Assembly (NCBI RefSeq): GCF_049341065.1
Contig: NZ_JBMPIX010000009.1
Location: 1 to 64,000, forward strand
Source: Pacificoceanicola sp049341065
GTDB taxonomy: Bacteria > Pseudomonadota > Alphaproteobacteria > Rhodobacterales > Rhodobacteraceae
Direction of reading: 5' to 3'
DNA: 64,000 nucleotides
Below are positions 43,411 to 51,222 of this stretch, piece after piece (positions within the stretch are counted from its first letter, which is position 1; each line of letters begins with the position of its first letter). A program made the translations under genes and the position numbers. The notes below the pieces were generated by a model. That model saw nothing but the letters and a program-made list of their open reading frames with translations. It searched no databases and was not told where the DNA came from.

Positions 43411-44496
43411 ATGATCCGGCTCGACAAGCGCCCGCAGCCGTCGCGGCTTTGGACGGCAATCACGCCTGTTTTCGCGGTCCTTCTGACCATGCTGGTCGGC
43501 GGGCTGATGTTCGCCTCGCTCGGCACCGATCCGTTCGAGGCGATCCGCACGATCTTTTGGGATCCGCTGTTTCATCCGCAATTCGCCGCCTTCTCGCGCC
43601 CGCAACTGTTGGTCAAGGCAGCGCCGCTGATCCTGATCGCCATTGGTTTGTCGATCGGCTTCAAGGCCGGGATCTGGAACATCGGCGCTGAAGGGCAGTA
43701 CATCATGGGCGCGATTTGCGGCGCCGGGGCGGGGCTGGCCCTGTACCCCTCGGAAAGCGTGCTGATTTTCCCGCTGATGATCGTTGCGGGCGCTTTGGGT
43801 GGCTGGGCCTGGGCGATGATCCCGGCGCTGCTCAAGACACGGTTCAGGACCAACGAAATCCTTGTCTCGCTGATGCTGGTCTATGTAGCCGAGAATATTC
43901 TGGCCTCCGTTTCCTCGGGACTGTTGCGCAATCCCGAAGGCATGGGTTTTCCCGGATCGCGCAATTTCAAACAGTGGGACGCCGCCCATAACGCCGAGAT
44001 TTTTGCCAATACGGGCATGCATTGGGGTGTGGTCTTTGCCCTCATGGCGGTGATTGCTGCCTATGTCCTGATGGCGCGGCACATTCAGGGGTTCAACATC
44101 CGATTGACCGGCGAAGCGCCGCGCGCCGCCCGGTTTTCCGGCGTAGACCCGGTGCGGATCGTGGTCCTGTGCCTTGGCATCTCGGGGACGCTGGCGGGAA
44201 TGGCCGGGCTGTTCGAGGTGTCCGGACCCGCGGGCCAGATCAGTATCGACTTCAATTCCGGCTATGGGTTTACCGCTATTATCGTCGCCTTTCTTGGCCG
44301 GTTGCACCCGGTGGGCATCTTGCTGGCAGGGTTGCTCATGGCGCTGACGTATATCGGCGGCGAACTCGCCCAACTGATGCTCGGCCTGCCCGGAGCCTCG
44401 ATCCAGTTGTTTCAGGGGATGCTGCTGTTCTTCCTGCTGGCGACGGACGTCTTTACCAATTACCGCCTGCGCATTGGGCACAGGGAGGCTGCGTAA
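43411..44496 (+). CDS. ABC transporter permease (BMP/nucleoside type), first
   Basis: 361 residues with about nine hydrophobic segments: VFAVLLTMLVGGLMFASLG at the N-terminus and the family block LIAIGLSIGFKAGIWNIGAEGQYIMGA. RTNEILVSLMLVYVAENIL and GYGFTAIIVAFLGRLHPVGI are typical of YufP/NupP permeases. The ATG at 43411 follows GGAGAGG. The 147 bases upstream, after the ATPase gene, hold nothing recognisable. Its stop overlaps the second permease by one base (TAATG). Confidence 0.9.
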   Translation: MIRLDKRPQPSRLWTAITPVFAVLLTMLVGGLMFASLGTDPFEAIRTIFWDPLFHPQFAAFSRPQLLVKAAPLILIAIGLSIGFKAGIWNIGAEGQYIMGAICGAGAGLALYPSESVLIFPLMIVAGALGGWAWAMIPALLKTRFRTNEILVSLMLVYVAENILASVSSGLLRNPEGMGFPGSRNFKQWDAAHNAEIFANTGMHWGVVFALMAVIAAYVLMARHIQGFNIRLTGEAPRAARFSGVDPVRIVVLCLGISGTLAGMAGLFEVSGPAGQISIDFNSGYGFTAIIVAFLGRLHPVGILLAGLLMALTYIGGELAQLMLGLPGASIQLFQGMLLFFLLATDVFTNYRLRIGHREAA

Positions 44497-45419
44497 TGGA
44501 TCTGAGCTCAATCAACCCTATCCTTCTGATCGCCTCGATCATGGTGTCTGCCACGCCGATCCTTCTGGCCGCCATCGGAGAGATGGTGGTGGAGAAATCC
44601 GGCGTGCTCAACCTTGGTGTCGAGGGCATGATGATCACCGGTGCGGTGGTCGGCTTTGCCGTGGCCGTCAACACCGGCAGCCCCGGTCTGGGCTTTGTGG
44701 CCGCCGCCCTCGCCTCGGCTTTGCTGAGCCTTTCGTTCGGCTTCCTGACCCAATACCTGCTGTCCAATCAGGTCGCCACCGGCCTGGGTCTGACGCTGGT
44801 CGGGCTGGGCCTGTCCAGCCTGATCGGCAAACCCTATGAAGGGATGAAATCCGTTACCCTGCCGAAACTGCACATTCCGCTGCTGTCGGATATCCCGGTG
44901 CTGGGGCGGATGCTCTTTTCGCATGACATCATGGTTTATCTGTCGCTGGCCCTGGTGGTCTGCGTCTGGGCCTTTCTCAAATACACCCGCGCAGGGCTGA
45001 TCCTGCGCGCGGTTGGCGAAAGCCACGACAGCGCCCATGCGCTTGGCTACAAGGTTGTGTGGGTGCGCCTGATGGCAATCGTCTTTGGTGGTGCCTGCGC
45101 GGGCCTTGGCGGCGCGTATCTTTCGCTGGTGCGGGTCCCGCAGTGGACCGAGGGCATGACAGCCGGCGCTGGCTGGATCGCGCTGGCCATCGTGGTCTTT
45201 GCAAGCTGGCGCGCCGGGCGCGTGGCCGTCGGCGCTTACCTTTTCGGCGGCGTCACCGTGCTGCAACTCAACCTTCAGGCGGCCGGGGCAAATGTACCTG
45301 TCGCCCTCTTGTCCGCATCACCCTATCTGATAACGATCCTTGTGCTCGTCATCATCTCGGCCCGGGGGGCGCATGGTGCGCCTGCCTCCCTTGGTCGGGC
45401 TTTCCATGCCTCAAGCTGA
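44496..45419 (+). CDS. ABC transporter permease (BMP/nucleoside type), second
   Basis: 307 residues, highly hydrophobic. The block GEMVVEKSGVLNLGVEGMMITGAVVGF is the YufQ/NupQ counterpart of the first permease's signature, and TRAGLILRAVGESHDSAHALGYKV is the cytoplasmic coupling loop. It pairs with the first permease to form the channel. The ATG at 44496 shares its A with the previous stop codon, and AGGGAGG lies just ahead. The binding-protein gene follows after 40 bases. Confidence 0.9.
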   Translation: MDLSSINPILLIASIMVSATPILLAAIGEMVVEKSGVLNLGVEGMMITGAVVGFAVAVNTGSPGLGFVAAALASALLSLSFGFLTQYLLSNQVATGLGLTLVGLGLSSLIGKPYEGMKSVTLPKLHIPLLSDIPVLGRMLFSHDIMVYLSLALVVCVWAFLKYTRAGLILRAVGESHDSAHALGYKVVWVRLMAIVFGGACAGLGGAYLSLVRVPQWTEGMTAGAGWIALAIVVFASWRAGRVAVGAYLFGGVTVLQLNLQAAGANVPVALLSASPYLITILVLVIISARGAHGAPASLGRAFHASS

Positions 45420-45459
45420 GGCCAAACAAACCACCACCCAACTCAACAGGGGAACCTAC

Positions 45460-46542
45460 ATGCTCAGAAGAACACTGCTCACCACTGCCGCGATGGCGCT
45501 TGGCCTTGGCACCGCTGCCTTTGCCGAAAGCCATGGCGACCCCGTCACAGCCGGTTTCATTTATGTCGGCCCGGTCGGCGATGGCGGCTGGACCTACGAG
45601 CACAACCAGGGCCGTCTGGCCGTGGAAGAGCACTTTGGCGACAAGGTCAAAACCATTTATCAGGAAAGCGTCCCCGAAGGCGCTGACGCTGAACGCGCGA
45701 TCACCCAGATGGCCCTTTCCGGTGCAGACATCATCTTTACCACCTCGTTCGGCTATATGGACCCGACGCTGGCCGTGGCCGAAAAGTTCCCGAACGTGAA
45801 GTTCGAGCACGCCACCGGGTTCAAGCGCGCTGAAAACGTCGGCACCTACAGCGCCCGTTTCTACGAAGGTCGCGCCATTCAGGGCCATATCGCAGGTTCG
45901 ATGACCAAGACCAACAAGATCGGTTATATCGCCTCCTTCCCGATCCCCGAGGTCATCCGCGGTATCAACAGCGCCTATATCCACGCCAAAAAGGTCAACC
46001 CGGACGTCGAGTTCAAGATCATCTGGGCCTACACCTGGTTCGACCCCGCGAAAGAGGCCGACGCCGCCAAGGCGCTGATCGAACAGGGTTGTGACGTGGT
46101 GCTGCAGCACACCGACTCCACCGCGCCGCAGGCCGCTGCCGCCGAAGCAGGCAATGTGATCACCTTTGGGCAAGCATCGGACATGTCCGAATACGCCCCC
46201 AGCCCGCGCGTCTCGGCGATCATCGACAACTGGAAGCCGTACTACATCAAGCGCATTCAGGCGGTCATGGACGGCACCTGGGAAAGCGATGACACCTGGG
46301 ATGGCATCGGCCCCGGCATGGTCGGCATCGGTGAAATCACCGACGCGGTTCCTGAAAACGTCAAGGCCGAGGCGCTGGCGTTGAAAGAGCAGATCGGCTC
46401 GGGCGCGTATCACCCCTTCACCGGGCCGCTCAACAAGGCCGATGGCTCGGTCTGGTTGGCCGAAGGTGAGACAGCCGATGACGGCACGCTGGCCGGGATG
46501 AACTTTTACGTCGAAGGCATCGACGCGGAAATCCCGAACTAA
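45460..46542 (+). CDS. BMP-family substrate-binding protein (purine/nucleoside)
   Basis: 360 residues from the ATG at 45460, after AGGGGA. A Sec signal peptide (LLTTAAMALGLGTAAFA, cleavage before ESH) directs it to the periplasm. The mature part has AGFIYVGPVGDGGWTYEHNQG at the N-terminus and ADIIFTTSFGYMDPTLAVAEKFP, then VGTYSARFYEGRAIQGHIAG, typical of BMP/Med proteins that bind nucleosides or purines. No lipobox is present, so it is a free periplasmic protein. It is the last gene of the xdh operon before a strong terminator. Xanthine or hypoxanthine as ligand is inference from context. Confidence 0.92.
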   Translation: MLRRTLLTTAAMALGLGTAAFAESHGDPVTAGFIYVGPVGDGGWTYEHNQGRLAVEEHFGDKVKTIYQESVPEGADAERAITQMALSGADIIFTTSFGYMDPTLAVAEKFPNVKFEHATGFKRAENVGTYSARFYEGRAIQGHIAGSMTKTNKIGYIASFPIPEVIRGINSAYIHAKKVNPDVEFKIIWAYTWFDPAKEADAAKALIEQGCDVVLQHTDSTAPQAAAAEAGNVITFGQASDMSEYAPSPRVSAIIDNWKPYYIKRIQAVMDGTWESDDTWDGIGPGMVGIGEITDAVPENVKAEALALKEQIGSGAYHPFTGPLNKADGSVWLAEGETADDGTLAGMNFYVEGIDAEIPN

Positions 46543-46593
46543 GCCGCGCGCATCACATCCTGTTGGGCCTCGCATCGACTTGGCCCAGTCAAA

Positions 46594-46618
46594 AGCCCCG
46601 CTTCGCGCGGGGCTTTTT
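46594..46618 (+). terminator. Rho-independent terminator of the xdh/purine transporter operon
   Basis: AGCCCCGC, loop TTCGC, GCGGGGCT, then TTTTT (the T of the stem is the first of the run). It lies 52 bases after the binding-protein stop. Confidence 0.9.
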
Positions 46619-46812
46619 CATATGCGTCATCACTTTGGCCGAGGCACCGAACCTGCATCCCCGGGGGTGTTGGACCAATCAGCCACTCTTTGCCGAACGC
46701 CAAGAAAGCCCCAAGGAATCAATCCAGTCTCTCTTGCTTAACCTGTATTCCGCATGCTTTATGCTGCCATAAGGGGTGTTTTACATCAGCGTATGGCAGC
46801 AAGGAAGATTTC

Positions 46813-47508
46813 ATGTCCAAAGATGTTTTTTCATTAGATATCAACGATTCCGGCTTTTTCTGGAACGATGCCTACCTGAACCGCATGAACAATCGCGCGC
46901 AGCGGATATTTTCCTTTGATCCGGCCCTGATCCAAGACGCACGCGTGCTCGATATCGGCGCGCGCTATGGCTTTTGGTCGTGGGCCGCGCATCAGTTGGG
47001 TGCCGCGGAAACCGTTGGCATCGAGGGCCGTCAGGAAAGCGCCAATCGCGGTGACAAACTGATGGCGCCGTATAAACATGACTACCTGATCGGCAACGCC
47101 TTTGACATCATGCCCAAGCTCGCGGATCAAGGGCAGACCTTTGACGTGATGCTGAACCTTGGCTTCTATTACCACATCTACGACCACTACGGCATGCTCA
47201 AGCTTATGGACGCGCTCAAGCCCAAGGTGATTGTCATCGACAGCGAAATCGATGACAGCGACGAACCCGTGGTCCGCATCCGCAAGGAAAAGACCTGGGA
47301 GCCGAACAACGCCATCGCCGAGGTTGAAGGCCAGGAGTTTTCGGCTGTCGGCAATGCCAGCCGCGGCACGATCAAGCTCTTGGCAGAGTGTTTCAACTAC
47401 AACGTGCAATGGTGCGATTGGTCCAATCTGAGCAACACCGAAGAATGCGCTGACTACGTCAACCGCCAGCGGTTCACCTGTCTTCTGACCAAGGACAGCA
47501 ACGCCTGA
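46813..47508 (+). CDS. SAM-dependent methyltransferase (class I), substrate unknown
   Basis: 231 residues from the ATG at 46813, with AAGGAAG just ahead. Motif I is VLDIGARYGFWSWAAHQLG, followed by the acidic strand end VGIEGRQES and the motif IV region FDVMLNLGFYYHIYDHYGML. The NLG-YYH stretch resembles methyltransferases of the wobble-uridine/TrmO-like and O-antigen groups, without a clear assignment. No membrane segment is seen. It stands alone after the terminator; the 190 bases upstream contain no gene. Confidence 0.78.
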   Translation: MSKDVFSLDINDSGFFWNDAYLNRMNNRAQRIFSFDPALIQDARVLDIGARYGFWSWAAHQLGAAETVGIEGRQESANRGDKLMAPYKHDYLIGNAFDIMPKLADQGQTFDVMLNLGFYYHIYDHYGMLKLMDALKPKVIVIDSEIDDSDEPVVRIRKEKTWEPNNAIAEVEGQEFSAVGNASRGTIKLLAECFNYNVQWCDWSNLSNTEECADYVNRQRFTCLLTKDSNA

Positions 47509-47524
47509 AACCGTCAGGTCTGCT

Positions 47525-48238
47525 CTATTGCAGCTTGCGCGGCCGGACCGACATCTGCCCATAGATCTGGCACCCCAGCGTCACCTGAAGCGCGTCCACC
47601 AAATCCTCGACCGTTTCGGCGGACAGATATTGCCCGCCGGTCCTGTCAGCCAGACAACGTGCGACGCTGACCACCGTGCTTTCGGCTTTGTCTTCCCAAC
47701 TGAAATGGGAACTTCTCACTTTGAAGCCTATGACGTGCACGGTCAGGTCCGCGCCGTCCGCCGCCAGTTCCGCAGCAAGCTGACAGGGCTCTCCGCCACA
47801 AGTTTCATCCCCGTCCGTGATCAGCACAATCGCCCCCGGCTCGCTGCGGTACTCAAGCGTTTCTGCGGCCAGTCGCACGCCTTCGGTCAGGGGGGTGCCG
47901 CCAACCGGAAGCAGGGCATCGACTTCGGCGGTGATACGCGGAGCCGCGTCCCATTGCGGGCCAAAACGCAATTCGGTGTTGCGGCAGGTGCGATCACCCC
48001 CCGGACCATAGATCACAAGGCCAAGCCGCCGTATCGAAGCAATCCGTGGCAGAACATCATGCAGGGCTTGGCGCGCCTCGGAAATCCGCGGGACGCCGAT
48101 TTTGTTAAAGCCCATTTCCGCCATGCTGCCAGATCCGTCAAAGACGATCATGGCATCTTCGGTGCAGCTTTCTCCGGCTTGTCCAACCGGGGGCATAATC
48201 CCCAGCACGACAGCGGCGATCACGGTCAGGGCGCGCAT
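47525..48238 (-). CDS. Exported von Willebrand factor A domain protein
   Basis: 237 residues. A signal peptide (LTVIAAVVLGIMPPVGQAG) is followed by the VWA fold: MIVFDGSGSMAEMG with the DxSxS metal site (here DGSGS), GGTPLTEGVRLAAE with the MIDAS Thr, and IVLITDGDETCGGEPC. Five or more cysteines in the mature part suggest disulfides in the periplasm. Upstream in-frame starts lie inside the divergent aldo/keto reductase gene and are rejected. Ligand and role are unknown. Confidence 0.82.
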   Translation of the reverse strand: MRALTVIAAVVLGIMPPVGQAGESCTEDAMIVFDGSGSMAEMGFNKIGVPRISEARQALHDVLPRIASIRRLGLVIYGPGGDRTCRNTELRFGPQWDAAPRITAEVDALLPVGGTPLTEGVRLAAETLEYRSEPGAIVLITDGDETCGGEPCQLAAELAADGADLTVHVIGFKVRSSHFSWEDKAESTVVSVARCLADRTGGQYLSAETVEDLVDALQVTLGCQIYGQMSVRPRKLQ

Positions 48239-48311
48239 GGATTTGCCTTTCCCAAGAACGGTGTCACAGATCGCCATTGCAATTTTCCCACCTCGTGCCA
48301 CTCTGCCCAAC

Positions 48312-49244
48312 ATGACAAAGCTTAGCACAATTTCCGGCAATACGCCCCCGCCCTTCGCCTTTGGTGCCATGCAATTCGGCGGCAAAGCCGACGAAGCCCA
48401 AAGCCGCGCCATGTATGACGCCTGCCGCGGGGCGGGCATTGGCTTTTTCGACACGGCCCATGCCTATACCGAGGGCGCCTCCGAGACGCTCTTGGGCAAG
48501 TTCGCCGCCGCCGAGCGCAACGATCTGATCATCGCCACCAAAGCAAGTTACAGCGGCGGAGCATCGCGCAGCAACATTCTGGCCTCGTTCGATGAAAGCC
48601 GAAAGCGGCTGGGCATGGATGTGGTCGATTTGCTGTATATGCACCGTTGGGACGATGGCACGCCGCTTGAGGAAACCTTTGAAACGCTGGCCGAATTGCA
48701 GTCCAAGGGCGCGATCCGCTATATCGGGGTGTCCAACTATGCCGCCTGGCAGGTGATGAAGGCGCAGGCCGTGGCCGCCGGGTTCGGCACCCGGATAGAC
48801 GTCATCCAGCCGATGTACAATTTGGTCAAGCGACAGGCCGAGGTCGAGATTTTGCCGATGTGCGCCAGCGAAGACATTCTGCCGGTGCCTTACTCGCCGC
48901 TTGGCGGAGGGCTTCTGACCGGGAAATACGCTGCCGGCGAGGCCGGGCGCCTGACCGAAAATGACATGTACTCCAAGCGCTACGGCGTGCCCGCGATGCA
49001 CCAGACCGCCCGTGATCTGGCAGCTTTGGCGGCGGACCTTGGCACCGATCCGGCGACGCTGGCCGTGGCTTGGGTCGCACGCCATCCGGCGGGCCCTGTG
49101 CCGATCCTGTCAGCCAGCTCCGCGCCGCAGCTGGCCCCTTCGCTGGCCGGGATGGGCTATGCCCTGGACGACGCGCTTTATGCCCGTATCTCGGCACTCA
49201 GCCCTACACCGCCCCCGGCAACGGACCGGTTGGAAGAAGCATAA
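48312..49244 (+). CDS. Aldo/keto reductase
   Basis: 310 residues. The (beta/alpha)8 barrel markers are FGAMQFGGKADEAQSRAM, GIGFFDTAHAYTEGASETLLGK with catalytic Asp and Tyr, IIATKAS with catalytic Lys, VVDLLYMHRWDDGTPLEET with the catalytic His, and a C-terminal NADPH site (PVPYSPLGGGLLTGKY). It probably reduces small aldehydes or ketones with NADPH in the cytoplasm. The ATG at 48312 lies within the region divergent from the VWA gene (73 bases between starts). The substrate is unknown. Confidence 0.9.
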   Translation: MTKLSTISGNTPPPFAFGAMQFGGKADEAQSRAMYDACRGAGIGFFDTAHAYTEGASETLLGKFAAAERNDLIIATKASYSGGASRSNILASFDESRKRLGMDVVDLLYMHRWDDGTPLEETFETLAELQSKGAIRYIGVSNYAAWQVMKAQAVAAGFGTRIDVIQPMYNLVKRQAEVEILPMCASEDILPVPYSPLGGGLLTGKYAAGEAGRLTENDMYSKRYGVPAMHQTARDLAALAADLGTDPATLAVAWVARHPAGPVPILSASSAPQLAPSLAGMGYALDDALYARISALSPTPPPATDRLEEA

Positions 49245-49255
49245 CCTGCGGGCGT

Positions 49256-49930
49256 TCAGCGCCAGTTGACCACCTCGGGCAGCGCGGCCCGGTTCGTGCG
49301 GAAATTGTTGGCCGGGTGGTCCATGTCAGCATAGCCGAAGGATATCCCGACCAGCACGTCGTGGTCATCGGGGACGGCGAACCAGTCGCGCATGAAGGGT
49401 GAATAGCTGGCAACGGCAGCTTGCGGGACCGCGCCAATACCGCGCGCCTCGAACGCCAGAAGCACCGCCGTCAGAAAAGCGCCGCAATCCAGCACGCCAT
49501 AGGTGCCAAGCTTCTTGGGCGTGGTGATCAGGATGAAATGCGGCGCTCCGAAAAAGCGAAAATTCTCGCGCATTTGCGCTGCCGAGGCTGCGCGGTCGCC
49601 CTTGGTCACGCCGACAGCATCATAAAGCTGCCAGCCGCATTCGCGGCGACGATCCTTGTAGGCGCCCTCATAGGCCTCGGGGAAGGGGATGTCGGGGCAG
49701 TGGCTGGCTTCGGTCACATGCTGAAACAGAGCGGCGCGCAAACGCTCGGTTTCCTCGGCGCCGCAGGCGTGCACCTGCCAGGGCTGCGAGTTGCACCACG
49801 ACGGCACATGCTGAGCATCGGCCAAGGCGGCATCGACCACGTCGCGCGGGACAGGGCCCGGTAAAAACGCGCGACAGGAAAAGCGGCGGCGCAACAGCGC
49901 GCCGAATGCATCGGTTTCAGATTGGATCAT
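49256..49930 (-). CDS. Nitroreductase-family flavoprotein
   Basis: 224 residues. The FMN-phosphate site is RRRFSCRAFLPGPVP near the N-terminus, followed by DAQHVPSWCNSQPWQVHACG with the Ser/Gln/Trp flavin-contact pattern. A glycine-rich segment ISFGYADMDHPANNFRTNRA near the C-terminus supplies the last FMN contact. It uses NAD(P)H to reduce nitro groups, quinones or similar. Its ATG overlaps the stop of the Amacr-like gene (ATGA), so the two are co-transcribed. Confidence 0.9.
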   Translation of the reverse strand: MIQSETDAFGALLRRRFSCRAFLPGPVPRDVVDAALADAQHVPSWCNSQPWQVHACGAEETERLRAALFQHVTEASHCPDIPFPEAYEGAYKDRRRECGWQLYDAVGVTKGDRAASAAQMRENFRFFGAPHFILITTPKKLGTYGVLDCGAFLTAVLLAFEARGIGAVPQAAVASYSPFMRDWFAVPDDHDVLVGISFGYADMDHPANNFRTNRAALPEVVNWR

Positions 49931-51009
49931 AACAGGCCTTTGTCTTTCAAGTCTTGCAGGATCGCGGCGCTGTCCTGTCCCTTTGCGGGACTTGGGCGCG
50001 GGGTATGGGTGTAGTTGTCAAACCGTGGCGCCAAAGCAGGAGAGCGCGGGCCATCCGCCCAGATGCCACGGGCGGACAAATGCGGATCCTGTTGCGCCTC
50101 ATCGGGCGACAGGACCGGTACAACACAAGCGTCGCTTTGCGCAAAAAGCCCGGCCCAGTGATCGCGGGGCTTTGCGGCAAAGATCCCGGCAAGGCGCGCG
50201 GTCAAAACCGACCAGTGCGCTGGGTCAAACTGATTTGCAAAGCCCTCGTCCTTGGACAGGCCCAACTGCTCCAGAAATAGTGCGTAGAACTTCGGCTCGA
50301 GGCATTGGACCGAGATGTGCCGCCCATCGGCACAGGTATAACAGCGCGACCAGTGCGGCCCATCCAGCAGCGACTGCCCCCGCACCGAGGTCGAGAATTG
50401 CCCCCCGATGGAAAGCAGGAGCGCCATCATATGGCTGGCGCCGTCGACAATGGCCGCATCAACCACGCAGCCTTGCCCGCTCTGGCGCGCCTTGAGCAAT
50501 CCAGCCAGCATCCCGACCGCCAGATACATCGCACCTGCACCGATATCCCCCAGCATGGTAGGCGGCACGAAAGGCGGCTCGGCTTGCCCGGCATAGAACA
50601 GCGCACCGCTGAGGGCGAGGTAGTTCAAGTCATGACCTGCTTGCTTTGCGCGCGGGCCGTCCTGCCCCCAGCCGGTCATCCTGCCGTAGACCAAGGCCGG
50701 GTTCAGCGCGTGGGCCTGCGCTGGCCCAAGGCCAAGCCGCTCCATCACGCCGGGGCGCAGGCCTTCGGTCAGGCCATCAGCCGACCGGATCAGGGCCTGC
50801 GCTATCCCGAGATCTCTTGCGGATTTGAGATCCAGCGTGATCGAGCGTTTCCCACGGTCGAGCAGGTTATGGTCTTGTTTGGCAGGGTTTTCGCCGCCCG
50901 ACTTGCGGTGCACCACGATGACTTCGGCGCCAAGGTCAGCCAGCAGCATACCCGCGAAAGGTGCGGGGCCAAGCGCTTCGAATTCGATGATGCGGGTGCC
51001 TTGCAGCAT
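49927..51009 (-). CDS. Class III CoA transferase/alpha-methylacyl-CoA racemase-like
   Basis: 360 residues from the ATG at 51009. The start FEALGPAPFAGMLLADLGAEVI is the CoA-binding Rossmann part. KQAGHDLNYLALSGAL contains His 126 and Asp 127, and TMLGDIGAG contains Asp 155. These positions match the His/Asp pair of alpha-methylacyl-CoA racemases closely, so racemase is more likely than CoA transferase. It would interconvert the 2R and 2S forms of branched acyl-CoA before beta-oxidation. It is translationally coupled to the nitroreductase. Upstream lies repeat copy C. Confidence 0.85.
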   Translation of the reverse strand: MLQGTRIIEFEALGPAPFAGMLLADLGAEVIVVHRKSGGENPAKQDHNLLDRGKRSITLDLKSARDLGIAQALIRSADGLTEGLRPGVMERLGLGPAQAHALNPALVYGRMTGWGQDGPRAKQAGHDLNYLALSGALFYAGQAEPPFVPPTMLGDIGAGAMYLAVGMLAGLLKARQSGQGCVVDAAIVDGASHMMALLLSIGGQFSTSVRGQSLLDGPHWSRCYTCADGRHISVQCLEPKFYALFLEQLGLSKDEGFANQFDPAHWSVLTARLAGIFAAKPRDHWAGLFAQSDACVVPVLSPDEAQQDPHLSARGIWADGPRSPALAPRFDNYTHTPRPSPAKGQDSAAILQDLKDKGLL

Positions 51010-51080
51010 TGTCTCTCCTTTGGCGGCAGGAAAGCCCATGCGGGGCCGGAATGGAAGAGGTGTTGCGCCGCGTGCCGCGT

Positions 51081-51179
51081 CGCCCGGGGGCGCTGGCCTG
51101 ACGGCCAGCGCGAGGGGCGTTGCCCCTCTGCCGCCCGCCGGGCGTCATTCACCCCAGGATATTTTCGGGACCAATGAAC
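51081..51179 (+). repeat. Dispersed hairpin repeat, copy C (intergenic)
   Basis: Two perfect hairpins (CGCTGGCC-TGAC-GGCCAGCG at 51091-51110 and GAGGGGC-GTT-GCCCCTC at 51112-51128) are followed by a C-rich stretch and the tail GGATATTTTCGGGACCAATG, near identical to the tails of the copies inside xdhA and xdhB. It lies between the divergent Amacr-like and helicase genes and may also act on their transcripts. Confidence 0.65.
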
Positions 51180-51222
51180 CTTGGACGTTTCCCTTTCGTT
51201 CCGGGATGGCTATGTCTTGGTC

